DNA of 64,000 nt from Lithobates sylvaticus (Eukaryota > Chordata > Amphibia > Anura > Ranidae), in contig CM053030.1 in assembly GCA_028564925.1 (NCBI GenBank), positions 271,806,492-271,870,491 on the forward strand, given 5' to 3'. Shown piece after piece: positions 11,680-24,985 of the stretch. The stretch's first letter is position 1; every line of letters begins with the position of its first letter. Under the pieces are notes generated by a model. The model made no database searches. It had not been told where the DNA came from and was given only the letters and a program-made list of their open reading frames with translations. Made by a program: the position numbers and the translations under genes.

Positions 11680-11872
11680 GCTACTGTTGCTGTTTTGCGG
11701 TATCGCATGAGGTGTCACTACTTTGGATTTTATCTTTTGCCTAATAAAGAAGTTTTTGCTGAAGTGCGGCCATCCAGACTTCCCTTTTTTCCTCTCTGTT
11801 GTGAGCAGAGCCTGCACCAGCTGTACCGAATCAGGGTGGACATCACTTTGCATCCAGACTCATATTCTTATC
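11644..11872 (+). mobile_element. Hammerhead-bearing short element nested in DIRS fossil
   Basis: Flanked by a perfect 15-bp direct repeat TCTCCAGAAGTTCAG (11629-11643 and 11873-11887), a clean target duplication. The insert begins with CTATGACTAAGCGCCTC, a short hairpin (CGCCT/AGGCG) and GTGAAACGCGTAAG. This matches the layout of a type I hammerhead ribozyme core (CUGANGA, stem II, GAAA) with mutations in the first half. An AATAAAG is present at 11741-11750. Such hammerhead starts are known in Penelope-like elements and their non-autonomous relatives. No protein is encoded. Confidence 0.65.
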
Positions 11873-13635
11873 TCTCCAGAAGTTCAGCCGTTATGGAGCT
11901 GAAGCAGGCGTTACTGTACACATCCCGAGGGTCGAGAAATTCCAGGAGGTATACCTTCCCCTCTTCTTAACACTAAAGAAACAGTTTATGGTGACCAGTG
12001 TAGGTGTAATTTACCTATACAAGTATATAGTATATAGAATTTGAAAGATTCAAAGGAAGGCTTTGTCGACCTTCTGTACGGCCGGGCGATGGGCTAATCT
12101 CAATCGACTTAAAATATGTTTTCCTCCGGTTACAGTTGGGTAAGACCATCTACAGTTCTTCTACCTCCTTTTCGGGCTGACAGCCTCACCCGAATCTTAA
12201 GAATTCCTCTGGCCATAGTGGCCCTTATCGTCTTATCACTATTTCGACAACCTCCTGTGGCTATCCTAGGATTAAGACCAGCTGTTGGTTCACAGGGAAC
12301 AGGTAATCTCCACCTCGACCGGCTTCAGGTGGTTCCTAATTTAAAAAAAAAAAGAAGAAGAAAACTAATCGGCTCAATGGTCTCCGCGACCCCTATGGCC
12401 AAGTGGTCCCTGCAGAGGTTGTACTCTTTCCAGTCAGGATTTCTGCAGCATTGGAAATTAAGGGGCTACAGTCAACCTACTAATGTATCATCAAACGATG
12501 AGGAGCAGTCTCTTCTGGTGACTTCAGCGCAAAGTCTGCTCAGTTGTCACTTCGTTGCCCCATCTCATGGGTCAAGGTCACGACCGATTGGAGAGCCCTC
12601 TGCAGTTTGGATCTTGCTCAGGAATGTTGGGTATGCGTCTTCTCAACCCGGGCTAGAATTTTATGGATCTTCGAGCAGCCTTGTGTGCCCTTCAGTCCTT
12701 CTCCCATCTTCCGGAAGGGAGAGTCAGTATTATTAAGAATGGACGACACAATGGTGATCTCCTTTTGTGAAGAGTCATAGTGGCACTCGAAGCTGCACAC
12801 TATTCCGTGAGGGCGAGCCCATCACGTCTTGGGCCCAGAAGAGCTTGACCGGCGTTTCAACTGCCTATATCCCCAAAGTCCAGATTGTCTGAGTGGATTT
12901 CCTGTTGCGTATTCGGTTAGACACTAACGAGGGGTCTCTTTGTGTGCAGACATTCAAGTGGCTGTTCCTGGGAGTCATGCCCGAGGTGGATCTATTCTCT
13001 TCCCAGGCAACTTCAAGCTGATGAGGTGTTACAGCTCGGGGCTGTTGCGGCTAGACCTCTGGAATGGATGCCCTGACAGATCGATTGAGTTTCAAGAGGG
13101 CATACGCTTTTCCACCACTCCCCATTCATTCTCAGGTTATTATGAAGATCTCATGCGGAAGCGGTCAAAGTGGTGGCAGTAGCTCCTTACCAGTCGATCG
13201 AGCCTTGATTTCTCCTCCTGAGTCAGCTCAGCTTCCGGGATCCAGTGCTTCTTCTTCTCGGGTTGGACCTTCCGTTTTCAAGGGGCAGATCGGCACCCTT
13301 GTCCGGCTCAGGTGCGCTTAAGGGTGATTTACACTATTAAACAATTTTGTAATGCTTTATACCAAAAAATACATTTTTATGTCATTATAAACAGGACAAA
13401 TTGTAAAATAAAATGTATACTTTTTATCTACAGTAGTACTATTTTTTTTGATAACACTGATCAAAGTAAGAGAAAGTGTTCTTTTTTTTGTTTTTTTTTA
13501 ATTTTTTTTTGTCCATAAATTGCATAGAAAAAAAAACAATATACTGTATGTATTACTTTGTTATTGTAGGTAATGACAACGTTATCTCCAAATACACAAA
13601 CCAAAAGTAAAAAAGTAAAAAATAAGAGGTAAATA

Positions 13636-13746
13636 CATCACATTAAAGGTGGAAAAAGTTCTGAAATGATTTATCTTTGTCTAATTTTTTTACATCACAG
13701 AAGCCTGACATTCTAACAGGGGTGTGTAGACTTTTTATATCCACTG
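13636..13746. mobile_element. Tc1 element terminal fragment
   Basis: Ends with AACAGGGGTGTGTAGACTTT then TTATATCCACTG and TA (13747-13748). This is the same terminus as the complete right end of the Tc1 at 43800-43904. The internal boundary is unclear and no transposase is present. Confidence 0.75.
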
Positions 13747-13748
13747 TA

Positions 13749-14154
13749 GGTGTGAATGCTGAACTGGATATGAATGAGTCTCTAGTTACATAAAAAATAT
13801 ACTTGTCTTTTAATTCCTACAGGCAATAAAGCAGTAAAGCCATATGTCTTGCAGCATCCCATACTGGGAATCAAGCATTTCACATCCATCATACCACTTA
13901 CAGGGCATGCCTTGTATTAATTAAGGTACAATAGCATTTTTGGGACAGAAAAGAGGAATACATCTTGTACTAAATGTAAAAAAATGTTTAAAAAGTTGGT
14001 TTATGTTTTTTGTAAACTTACTGAGGAGAACTTTCATTTATTTTACCTGCTGTTTTCTAACATATATATGTATTTTGAAAATATTATTCTGAATAACAAC
14101 ATTTACCGAAAAAAAGGTACAACAGAATATTCTGCCAATACTTGTATTTCTTAC
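13749..14154. other. slc6a3 intron 11, unique part
   Basis: AT-rich non-coding sequence between the Tc1 fragment and exon 11. No repeat ends recognised. Confidence 0.5.
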
Positions 14155-14254
14155 CATAAAACCATGCAATTCCAATAGCTTCAAAGAGAACCCCAAAAAG
14201 AATTGATGTACCTGCAGCAAAATGGTCAAGTAGTGTAAAAACATAGATTCCGCC
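14155..14254 (-). CDS. slc6a3: slc6a3 coding exon 11
   Basis: 100 bp encoding [20 protein letters not shown] then [14 protein letters not shown], almost identical to human DAT over TM9-TM10. Acceptor TTTTCCAG and donor GTAAGA flank it, phase 0 in and 1 out, which fits exons 10 and 12. The frame is intact. Confidence 0.95.
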
Positions 14255-14409
14255 CTGGAAAATATTACAAAAAAGAAGAAAGAAATTAAGGCTGATATTT
14301 TAATGGACAGCATAAAACATGTGCGTCATACATGGAAAGCCAAATCTGAAGTTGGACAGAAGTTATTACAAGTTTACTTTGGTGATTTATGCTGTCTCAC
14401 TCTCTAGAC

Positions 14410-14586
14410 CAGTGTTTCTCAACTCCAGTCATCAAGGCGCCCCAACAGGTCATGTTTTCAGGCTTCCCATTATTTTGCACAGGCGATTTGATCAGTTTCA
14501 CTGCCTTAGTAATTACCACAGCCGTTTCATCTGAGGGAAATCCTAAAAACATGACCCGTTGAGGCGCCTTGAGTTGAGAAACACTG
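14410..14586. mobile_element. hAT-type MITE, foldback
   Basis: Ends CAGTGTTTCTCAACTC and GAGTTGAGAAACACTG are perfect 16-bp inverted repeats with hAT-style CAGTG termini. They are flanked by 8-bp near-duplicates CTCTAGAC (14402-14409) and CTCTAGAA (14587-14594). Arms continue with GGCGCC and CATGTTTT pairs. Non-coding. Confidence 0.85.
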
Positions 14587-14594
14587 CTCTAGAA

Positions 14595-14859
14595 CATTAG
14601 TAAAGGAACTAATTACCAGGGGTTAGGTTATCCAGATTTCTCTCATGATTTACTTTATCAGGTGGAATGGCCATTGGCTCCAACTATTCCAAACTTTAAA
14701 AAATGTATGGTATAATTACCTCTCCAAATATTTGGGTGAAAGTTTATTTTCCTTCTAGTGAAAAATACCTGCCTTAAGCTTAAATTGGTACTAATAAAAA
14801 TGACATATATGATGCAGTCTTTCACTAGCATTAACAAATCAGTCTTGTTTTTCCCCCCT
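14595..14859. other. Intron 10 sequence
   Basis: Non-coding, no repeat recognised. Confidence 0.4.
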
Positions 14860-15342
14860 GTAACTTTGTTTTTTACCTGTTGATCCTGCTGTTTTTTTTT
14901 TAACTTCCTTTAACACACCAAGCTGTGCAAGAAATGGTTGAGACAAACCATTTAGCACTAACAGTTTTTTTTTTACAAAGGTCAGCTTCTTTTCATTGAT
15001 TTATTCAAAAAGGAAACACAACTATTACTGTAAGTCCTTAAACAGTGTTATCTGGAGTTAGGCTTTAATTTGCTATTCACTTATGTATAGCTCAATTAGT
15101 TCTACAAGTCCATCTAATACTACCCGCTCCAAACAGTGCTGCTATGCAAGGGTGACACAATTGCTCCCCCATACTGTAGATAGAGGAGCCCCCCTAAGAC
15201 AGGAAGTGTGTTACTGGTTGGATCAAAAGGCCAAGATAAGGGGGTAAAAAGAGTAAAAAAAAAGAAAACGTATGCAACCACCACATTTAAGCATCAGTAA
15301 GCTGCAATATATTATTTGTTTACTTTTGGGTTTATTACCACT
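14860..15342. mobile_element. TTAA-type MITE fragment (one end)
   Basis: The right end reads GGGTTTATTACCACT followed by TTAA (15343-15346). The preceding stretch (CTGCAATATATTA, and AAAGAAAACGTATGCAACCA) matches the right part of the element ending at 63744. The left end is not found. Confidence 0.6.
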
Positions 15343-15346
15343 TTAA

Positions 15347-16825
15347 TTTAAGAACATTCATTTTGCATAACATTTTTAGGGGGATAAAATGTTCCTATCA
15401 TTTGGGAGATTTTTCCTTAATATGCTCCACCTACTGTATGTTTGCTAACTCTTTCAAATATCAATCATAATTGTGAATGATTTTCATTAGTTTGATTTTT
15501 TTGCATATCATAAATGACTGGATAGAAAAATCTCAAATTATACAAAGCAATCTGAAATTTCCCAGCCTGTCCAAATGCTTCCTTTGCAATATAACATCTG
15601 AAAAACTTTTAAACTTATTAAATCATATCATTCGATTTTTCAGTGCTACAATTGTATTTTAACATGTATGTCAACTGCTGTTTCTCATATAGAGTTTCTC
15701 CAAAATAGTGTTTTATTCTCATTGTTATAAATATGTACAGTGTTTCGGGGGAAGAAGCTGGTGGTGGAGAAAGGAATGGCAGCTGATGGTGGAGGATTGG
15801 GGGATGGGAGCTGATAGAGGCTAATGATTTTGGGAGGTAGGAAATAGGAATAAAAGCCTAACTCCAGGCAGTTACAAAATGTTATGATATGACCAAACAT
15901 ATCAGCAGGGACAAGAGTGTAGTAAAGGGGACCATATTGTGGCTTTAAGGAAGGAGAGAGAATATAGCAGATCATAGACAGTGAGAAAGTAGCCATCTTT
16001 GGGAACAGATTATGGATGAGAAGATGGAAAGTATAAGCAGCAGGTGTAGATTGTAGACATAAGGGGGGAAGTGGAGGCAAGAGAATAATTGCCAAAATAA
16101 GCCCTTTGGGTGCATAAAGTTATACAGGAACTCCAGTTCCTGTCCTTAGTGGGCAGAAACAACAGTTCATTGCTTTTTACACTTATGTGTAATTGAGGTA
16201 CAGTTTTATGCACCAGCCAGCGCATAATTATATATGGGTTGTGGCTGAGGGACAAGGAGCAGAGCTTAGTGCTAGCTGGACCCCATTATATTTTACTTGT
16301 AGTAAGGAGTTTGTTTCCCATGTGACATCCAGGAGCTGCCCACAAGCAGATGTGCAGTGGCTTAAGGCACTTCATACGAGAACCTTGAGAACTAGGAACA
16401 TGAGTACAGGGCTGTCCCATTTGTATAGTGGGTACCTCTGTGGGTGTTCAGGATGGTGCACAGTATCCAACAGAGTTGTGCTGTCTACAGCTGTACATTT
16501 TGATGAATTGTAGAGGAACAGCTGAAGAGGGTTGCAGTGACCTTTTGCATCACTTCTGGACTTCTCGGCATTTACATGCACTTTCTTTGCAGGTGGTGCA
16601 GGGAGGTCTTTAAAGCCCTTCTTCTTTTATCCAGGGCAGTACCAGGAGGAGTTGGAACCTTTTGTGTGAACCAAAAGTGTCTGAAGTAAAAGTTTTTAAT
16701 AGGCCATTTCTGCATGGCACAAATAGTTACTGGGCTACATTGCTTAGAGGTTTTGTTAATGGCGATGACTAATGTTTTAGACGGCATGAGCTATGATACC
16801 AGGAGAAGTTGGTATAAGTCCCTTA
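15347..16825. other. slc6a3 intron 10, non-coding
   Basis: About 1.5 kb with GA-rich stretches (15730-15960) on the plus strand. Open frames here are chance and show no domain or splice features. Confidence 0.4.
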
Positions 16826-17041
16826 GCCCGGATTCACTCTGCACGCGACTTCAAAGTCAGACCCCAGCGCGAATTCGGCACGACTTGCATGCGACTTCTT
16901 TAACAGAGTCGGACCAAAATGAGTGCAGGAAACTTTTTCCAAGTCAGAGCAACTGGTTCCATTGCAAAGAATGGGGTCCAACTTCTGATGCGACAAGTGC
17001 TTAAAAGTCAGAGTGATTGTCGCATCAGTGTGAACTGGGCC
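16826..17041. mobile_element. Harbinger-type MITE
   Basis: TTA on both sides (16823-16825, 17042-17044). Inverted ends GCCCGGATTCACTCTG and, complementary on the right, CAGTGTGAACTGGGC. The interior is rich in GCGACTT/AAGTC motifs. Non-coding. Confidence 0.65.
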
Positions 17042-17044
17042 TTA

Positions 17045-17582
17045 AAATGGGAACTTCATGGTGTATGCAATGTAGGTGGGCTGACTTTTATATACCCTTG
17101 GATGTGCATTGGATAAATATTATTCTGAACCCCTGAGACTGTTATTTATGACAATCACTGCCATTTCATGGCAAGCTTCAAGAAAACACTTAGGAGAAGG
17201 GCAAGAGAAGATAGAGAAGAAAACCAAAATAGCTATGGGGAACATAGGAAAGCAGGGAATCGTAGACATTCAAACAGTAAGCAGGCAGGAGATGAAAGCC
17301 AAGGTTGTGAGGCCACACTGAAAGAGAGTGTAATACTAAGGATGAAAAGGTGGGGGAAAGTAGGGAAGAGGAGAGCAGAGAGAAAGATGGTGCATGCTTC
17401 CTGAGGATATAGAGCAGAATATGTGCATGAATCACCCAGTACTCCTGGCAGAAAAGATAACCATTTATCTTTATATTATACAGGATGACGAAATTGCTCC
17501 TAAAGCTCACACTATGCCAAAGTTAAAATGATTTTTCAGTTTAACTGACAAAGTTTTATCTCAAAAGTTTTACAGCTTTAAC
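17045..17582. other. slc6a3 intron 10, GA-rich
   Basis: Purine-rich strand asymmetry at 17190-17400 with no repeat ends or exon. Confidence 0.4.
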
Positions 17583-17586
17583 TTAA

Positions 17587-17945
17587 AGCTGAAATATGGG
17601 TAAAATCACTTACCTTTTCAGTGGGGCTTCCACAACACTAAAAGCGTAAAAGGGTTAAATACTTGTTTTTGTCCAGGGGGAACATAAAACTCACTTTTTC
17701 TACACCTCGCTACAGCAGACTTCCTCCCAGCTGTACGATCAGTCCCCAAAGCAGGTCCATCAGGCACAGACATTCTGATGTAATAACATACAATGCTACA
17801 CCAACAGTCCAGAACCCCGAGGGCCTGCCCACAACCCAAAGTGGCGGAGAAAAAATTAGGGCACTGGCTGCCAGGGGGCAAGGGATGTGGTAAGTAAAAC
17901 TGTCTAGACCAAAGTGGCCAACGTGATTTTATCCAGATTTCAGCT
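17587..17945. mobile_element. TTAA-flanked MITE
   Basis: Perfect TTAA at 17583-17586 and 17946-17949. Inverted ends AGCTGAAAT and ATTTCAGCT. 359 bp, non-coding, GC-richer than the surrounding intron. Confidence 0.85.
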
Positions 17946-17949
17946 TTAA

Positions 17950-18573
17950 GATAAGCCCAGAATTACAACTTGCCACATTTGCATTGGCAAGAAGTATCTT
18001 TATCAGTGTTTTATTATATATTTGGCTTATTTTTAAATATTTTTTTGAAACAAACTGTATATTTTGTCTTATTTTTAAATATTTTTGGGAAAATACAAAT
18101 AGGACAAACTGTGTAAGCTAGTTTAGAGTATGTTACACTGAAATGTACAATTAATACTTATTATTAATTTGTAAAATGTTTTGTCAAAGTACAGGAACAT
18201 TTAAATACATTTTAACCACGCAAATGTTAATACCTTATTTGCTAAACAAAGAAAAGAAGTGGATTCTTTACTGATGGGGACCCAAAGCGCATATACTGTC
18301 ACATATACTGAGTGCTTGGACCTCAGCTAGCTACACAACTTCACAAGGTTTTTTACATGTTTTTAGGAAAAGAAAAGTATATTCCAGTAGTCTCTTTTTT
18401 ACTGATCGTTAGAAAACAAAAGAAAATATCTTATTAGACCCTATAGGCAATACCTCCATTTTTTATAAATCAGCTCCACATCCTGTAATGTATAACCTCT
18501 TACAATGTTGCTGATTGTTTTTTATTCTATTACATGAGCAGAAATGAAAAGAGCAACACCTATAAATATTGTC
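17950..18573. other. slc6a3 intron 10, AT-rich
   Basis: Contains a local duplication around TTATTTTTAAATATTTTT (18029 and 18069). No gene seen. Confidence 0.4.
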
Positions 18574-20319
<1,746 letters not shown>

Positions 20320-20321
20320 TA

Positions 20322-20566
20322 TATTGCTACAAATAGGGTCAATTAGGGTTTAATGGAACAAATGGAATACATTTGCTTCAAGTTTCTTTTTAGAAAATGT
20401 ATATAACTATAATCTTTAAAGTTTAAATAAACTCTACAAACTATTTTGAGTATTGCCATTTCTAATTATTACCAATGTATTGTAATAAATATTATTGACA
20501 GCAAGATCAGATGTAAAGGACACTTTTTTTTTACTTTTGATCTATACTCTATATCTATACAAGAAA
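20322..20566. other. slc6a3 intron 10, segment nearest exon 10
   Basis: Short AT-rich non-coding stretch between the Tc1 and a LINE tail. Confidence 0.4.
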
Positions 20567-20620
20567 TAAACAGGGCAGACTTGATGGTCTTTTTTCTGCC
20601 ATCACTATGCTATGTTTCTA
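20567..20620 (+). mobile_element. CR1/L2-type LINE 3' tail fragment
   Basis: Contains GGGCAGACTTGATGGTC and TTTTTTCTGCCATCACTATG, a tail typical of amphibian CR1/L2 LINEs. It ends 20 bp from the exon-10 border. Confidence 0.55.
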
Positions 20621-20640
20621 AGGACACACAAATAACATAC

Positions 20641-20769
20641 GTTGGTTACACAGGAGAGAGATATGAAGAAAGTAGATAGCACAATGAAGAGTGTAAAGAG
20701 CTCCCGATGTTTATGCAGAAACTTAAATTCATCAATCAGGCCAGTGATTACAGACTCCATTCCTCCCAT
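20641..20769 (-). CDS. slc6a3: slc6a3 coding exon 10
   Basis: 129 bp encoding [20 protein letters not shown] then [20 protein letters not shown] and VTN, matching human DAT over the end of TM8 to the start of TM9. Acceptor TATTACAG and donor GTATGT are present, phase 0. With exon 9 it completes the LGIDSA-MGG segment that forms part of the second sodium site in this family. Confidence 0.95.
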
Positions 20770-21240
20770 CTGTAATAAAATAAAAAGGAATAACCTTAGT
20801 CTACTCCAATGAAAAACTCTTTTTTTAAATTAAATTAACTAAGACATTTTACATTGCTGCTCATCAGCTTAAGAAGTATTCAAACAAAGAAGCTAACAAT
20901 TTATACATAAAAATATATTGATCCTTCTTTCATGTCCTAAATTCACGCAACCTATAATTTTCAAACAATCTCTGGGTTGGTGGTAAAAAACTGACAAAAA
21001 TGTACACATCTCCATCTCATTATTTAAGCCAGCTTAATTTAAGAAAGGGTGTGCTTAGGCTCAGATACAATTAAGATACACTTGGCTCAGATAGCATCTT
21101 TACCTGTATACTGAAAGAATTACACTCAGTAACTGACAAACCTCAATACCCTATTTTTTAGACTCCCTCTTAACTGGAGTAGTATCCCAAAAATGGGATA
21201 CATCATACTTCATACATTATTTCAAAAGATAGAAAAGCTA
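20770..21240. other. slc6a3 intron 9 segment
   Basis: Non-coding; nothing recognised. Confidence 0.4.
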
Positions 21241-21325
21241 GAACCAGACCAGTAAGCCTGACTTCTGTGGTGTGTAAATTATTTGAGGACATCTTGAGGG
21301 AAGACATACGAATATGTATAATACT
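21237..21325 (+). mobile_element. CR1/L2-like LINE reverse transcriptase fragment
   Basis: Translates in one frame to RPVSLTSVVCKLFEDILRED, a hallmark of the LINE reverse transcriptase palm-entry region. Only about 30 codons remain, in plus orientation. Confidence 0.7.
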
Positions 21326-21647
21326 AGGGAATTGGCATGAATGACCAAAGCTGAACAATCTTATTATATAACCACAAGAGGTTACAAAAATAAAGGGGAA
21401 AAATTTACTCATCAGTATAGACAATATAGTATTTTTATATTTTTTGTTGACATTTTTATACAAAAAAAAAAGCATTGCTGTTTAACAACTTGCATGCCAA
21501 ATGTTCTTTTCCTGACACAAGCATGACAGCATACACGAATGCTCTCTGCCCAATTACTGGACCGGTTATACAATATAAGTAAGTCACTTCCCCCGAGGCG
21601 GCATTCTCTTTTTTGTCCTCAATGATCAGCCAGTTGTATAGCTGCTT
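21326..21647. other. slc6a3 intron 9 segment
   Basis: Non-coding; an A/T-rich stretch with a poly-A run near 21461. Nothing recognised. Confidence 0.4.
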
Positions 21648-21970
21648 AAAGCGGAGTTCCACCCAAAAGTGGAACTTCCGCTTATCTGATTCCTCCCCAC
21701 ATTTGGCACCTTTCGTGGGGGAGGGGGGAGCGGGTACCTGTTTTTTACAGGTACCCTGTCCCCACTTTCAGAAGGCCGGGCCGCTGCAAATTACTTCAGC
21801 AGCCCGGCCCCCTTACTCCTCCCTCCCATTCTGCTGGGCCAGTGTGAGAGCGCAGCACGCTACACTGCCAGGTTCCCTTACACTCAATGAAGGCGGCAGC
21901 ACCGACTAGCCGATGTAGGTCCTTGGCCAGACACTTACTGTTACAGGGGGACGACGCCCTGTTCTGTCTC
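21648..21970. mobile_element. TTAA-type MITE, one end
   Basis: Begins TTAA then AGCGGAGTTCCACCC and a foldback TTCCACCCAAAAGTGGAA, a terminus very common in frog genomes. It contains a GGTACCTG/CAGGTACC inverted pair. The right end is not found and the right border is approximate. Confidence 0.6.
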
Positions 21971-22176
21971 CCCATTATACTCCTGTGTTGTTACAATGTC
22001 ACACAGACTTCTGATGGAAACGATAAATGGTTATTTCAACAAAAATTATTGAGGCATGGTCCACTTGTGATTTATTGGGCCTTGTGATTTCTCCTTTCTA
22101 TAGTGCATCCATGTAGATGTGAAGTGGCTGTAAAAAGGATGCTGACAATCAGCAGCACTGAGATGGTTTTACTTAC

Positions 22177-22289
22177 TGCACTGTCAATTCCCAGAGTAAG
22201 AAGCATGATAAAGAAAATAACAGCCCACACTGAAGAAAGTGGAAGGGTAGCAATAGCCTCTGGATATATGATAAATATCAGCCCAGGCC
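22177..22289 (-). CDS. slc6a3: slc6a3 coding exon 9
   Basis: 113 bp encoding [20 protein letters not shown] then [18 protein letters not shown]. This is TM7 end to TM8, including the Asp and Ser of the family's second sodium-binding site (LGIDSA). Acceptor CCACCAG and donor GTAAGT flank it. Phase 1 in and 0 out. Nearly identical to human DAT. Confidence 0.95.
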
Positions 22290-22620
22290 CTGGTGGGAAT
22301 AAAGAAAATAATCCATTAATATTAAACCTTTTCAACTACCAATTACAGGAAGGAAGGGGTGGCAAGGGAAAGGAAAGAGTTGAAGAAATCTAGGAAGTTA
22401 CATATTAAAGTAAATATAAACTGTACTGCATAATAAGTAATATAAAGTTATACTGAATTTTGGTTTTAAGGTTAGATCATACATTCAATCATCCCTCGAA
22501 AGATAAATGATATTCATTCATGTTGCTGTTTGGAATGAGAAAGTTACACAAAATATAATATAAACACAGTCATATTAACAGAAAACCTTATGTCAATATA
22601 AAAGGTCATGGTAAACTTTC
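22290..22620. other. slc6a3 intron 8 segment
   Basis: AT-rich non-coding stretch with no repeat ends. Confidence 0.4.
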
Positions 22621-22699
22621 AAAACAAGTTATGTTCACACAGTTCAGAAGATACATTTTACACACCAGTGGCTGTGTCATGTCACATTCGGCTACCCCA

Positions 22700-23060
22700 T
22701 CATATTTTGCTACCTGCTGGAGTGCGCATGCGCGACGCCGCCATATGCGTTTCAACAGAGGGCCCTTCGCGGGCTCGCTTTGCTCGCCACACTTCGGGCA
22801 TGCACTTGCTTGGCTCGGCATAAATATAATCAAACTCTGTGTCCACTTGGATGGTGGGGCTTGAATTTGGACTCAGGGGTTGAATGCATACGGCGGTATC
22901 ACGCATGCGCAGTCCAGCTAGAAGCCAACTGTGATGGGTCGCCATATGTGACGAAACACCTGCAGCCATGCTGTGATAGAGAGCAAGTCTCTTCTGCCAT
23001 TTTGACAGCTTGGATCTACTGACAATAGTTGGGGAGGGAGCAGCAGCAGTGGGAGAGAGG
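22700..23060. repeat. GC-rich, CpG-dense repeat-like island
   Basis: Contains GCGCATGCGCGACGC, CTCGCTTTGCTCGCCACACT and a second CGCATGCGCAG. The near-inverted GTCACATTCGGC/GCCATATGTGACG pair suggests an old foldback element. It is CpG-dense against an AT-rich intron. Family unknown. Confidence 0.45.
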
Positions 23061-23241
23061 GACAGGGTGTAAGGCGTATACCCTATGCACATTGCTGAAG
23101 TTTTTCAGGTCACCCAAAGTATACAAGAGGTTAAGGGTCATAAACCTATATACACTGCTTAAAAAAATTGGAGGAACACTTTTTAATCAGAGTACAGCAT
23201 GAAGTCAATTAAACTCCTGGGATATTGATCTGGTCAGTTAA

Positions 23242-23799
23242 AGTGTTTGTTAAGCCATATAAGAGAAACACTGCCAGACCCTCTATTAGAGCCTGGTGGA
23301 GCACACTACATAAGTCTTTTATAAAAACGAGTGCTGTAAATACCGATTTACAACAATTTTCAGGCCGTCACATGACTTGTGGCAGCTGTATACATCCGAT
23401 GGATGGCTTCTGCAGGAGGGTCCATGATCTCCCTCTGACGTCAGCCGGGGAGATCACGTGGCCACTCAGCCTCTCCTGCAGTAACCCTGGAAACCGGCCG
23501 AGAGTAACGTGGCCGGCCTGACCGGGGGGGGTGGGCAGAGATGGAGACACACAGATACAAGCTGACAGGCAGGAAGGAGGGGGTGAGGGGGAGAGAGGAC
23601 AGCAGAGATGACAGCATACTATGACAAAGGGATGCACTCAGACCACGGTCTTTATATAGAGGGAATACAGGAAGTGGAGGGTTCAGGCAGGTTTTTTTTA
23701 CAGTTTAGAGGGGGCAGATTACACAGCACAAGCACTGTGTTGTTTAATTTGCTTTAAGGGACCAGGAAATCAATTTTCTTGGGGGGGTTAGAAAACACT
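23242..23799. mobile_element. TTAA-flanked MITE nested in Tc1
   Basis: TTAA duplicated at 23238-23241 and 23800-23803. Ends AGTGTTTGTTAA and TTAGAAAACACT are inverted. The flanking Tc1 sequence (GATCTGGTCAG / GTAGCAGAGG) becomes continuous if one TTAA is kept, so this is a clean later insertion. It shares its right half with 28236-28640. Confidence 0.85.
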
Positions 23800-24009
23800 T
23801 TAAGTAGCAGAGGGGGTTGTTAATCAGTTTCAGCTGCTTTGGTGTTAATGAAATTAACAACAGGCGCACTAGATGGGCAACAATGAGACGACCTCCAAAA
23901 CAGAAATGGTTTTACAGGTGGAGGCCACTGACATTTTGTTCCCTACACATCTTTTCTGAATGTTTTTCACAAGTTTTTCATTTTGTTAGGGTCAGTGTCA
24001 CTACTGGTA

Positions 24010-24985
24010 GCATGAGGCAATACCTGGACCCTATAGAGGTTGCACAGGCAGTCCAACACCTCCAGGATGGCACATCAATACGTGCCATTGCCAGAAGGTC
24101 TCAAAAGCATGGAGGAGATTCCAGGAGACAGGCACTGTACAGGTTACTGTACAGGCTACTGTAGGAGAGCTGACAGGGCCATAGAAGGTCATTAAACCAC
24201 CAGGAGGACCTGTATCTGCTTCTTTGTGCAAGGAGTGTCACTTCATGAGGGTGGTCTGAGGGCCTGACGTCCTCTAGTAAGCCCTGTACTCACTGTCCGG
24301 CACCATGGAGCTCAATTGGCATTTGCCATTGAACACCAGAATTGGCACCCTGTGCTTTTCACAGACGAGAGCAGGTTCACCCTGATCACATGTGACAGAT
24401 GTGAAAGGGTCTGGAGAAGTTGCGGAGAACATTATGCAGCCTGTAACATTGCATGAGCAATTTAGTTGATGGTCTGGGGAGGCATATCCATGGAGGGAGG
24501 CACAGACCAATTTAGCAATTTAGTTGTGGGTCAGTGATGGTCTGGGGAGGCATATCCATGGAGGGAGGCACAGACCTCTACAGGCTAGACAATGACACCC
24601 TGACTGCCATTAGGTATTGGGAGGAAATCCTTGGACCCATTGTCGGACCCTACGCTGGTGCAGTGCGTCCTGGGTTCCTCCTGGTGCACGACAATGCCCT
24701 GCCTCATGTGACGAGAGTATGCAGCCAGGTCCTGAAGGATGAAGGAATTGATACCATTGAATGGCCTCCTAAATCCAATAGAACACCTCTGGGACATTAT
24801 GTTTCAGGCCATATGACGCTGCCAGGTTGCACCTCACTCTGTTCAGGAGCTCAGTGATGCCCTGGTCCAGATCAGGGAGGAAACCAGGACACCATCCGTA
24901 GGATTATTAGGAGCATGCCCCGAAAGTTGTCAGGCATGCACACAAGCACATGGGGGCCATACAAACTACTGAGTACCATTTTGAG
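24010..24985 (+). pseudogene. Tc1 transposase pseudogene
   Basis: Starts near MRQYLDPIEVAQAVQHLQDG (helix-turn-helix). Later stretches keep SVMVWGGISMEGG, the catalytic-Asp motif LLVHDNALPHVTR, and VCSQVLKDEGIDTIEWPP. Several frameshifts, an internal duplication (the GATGGTCTGGGGAGGC segment occurs at 24467 and 24537) and missing segments make it non-functional. The nested MITE lies upstream of it, in the element's left arm. Confidence 0.85.

Larger units (their letters stand above)
11260..13320 (+). mobile_element. DIRS-like (tyrosine-recombinase) retrotransposon fossil
   Basis: A decayed plus-strand element with two recognisable parts. One is a gag-like segment (about 11316-11615) containing DLKETYGFAGMACNPALALV and an aliphatic/acidic pattern typical of amphibian DIRS ORF1 proteins. 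The other is a reverse transcriptase/RNase H segment (about 12400-13320) with SVLLRMDD (the RNase H 'LRMDNT' motif), AYIPKVQ and MPEVDLFSS, in the order expected for DIRS RNase H. It is broken in many places and no recombinase part is seen. A separate 229-bp element with its own target duplication interrupts it at 11644-11872. It appears old. The assignment rests on motif memory. Confidence 0.65.

Noticed and set aside
22780-23092. CpG-dense stretch as a host gene promoter
   Set aside because: It lies mid-intron between slc6a3 exons 8 and 9, has repeat-like inverted segments and no adjoining first exon.
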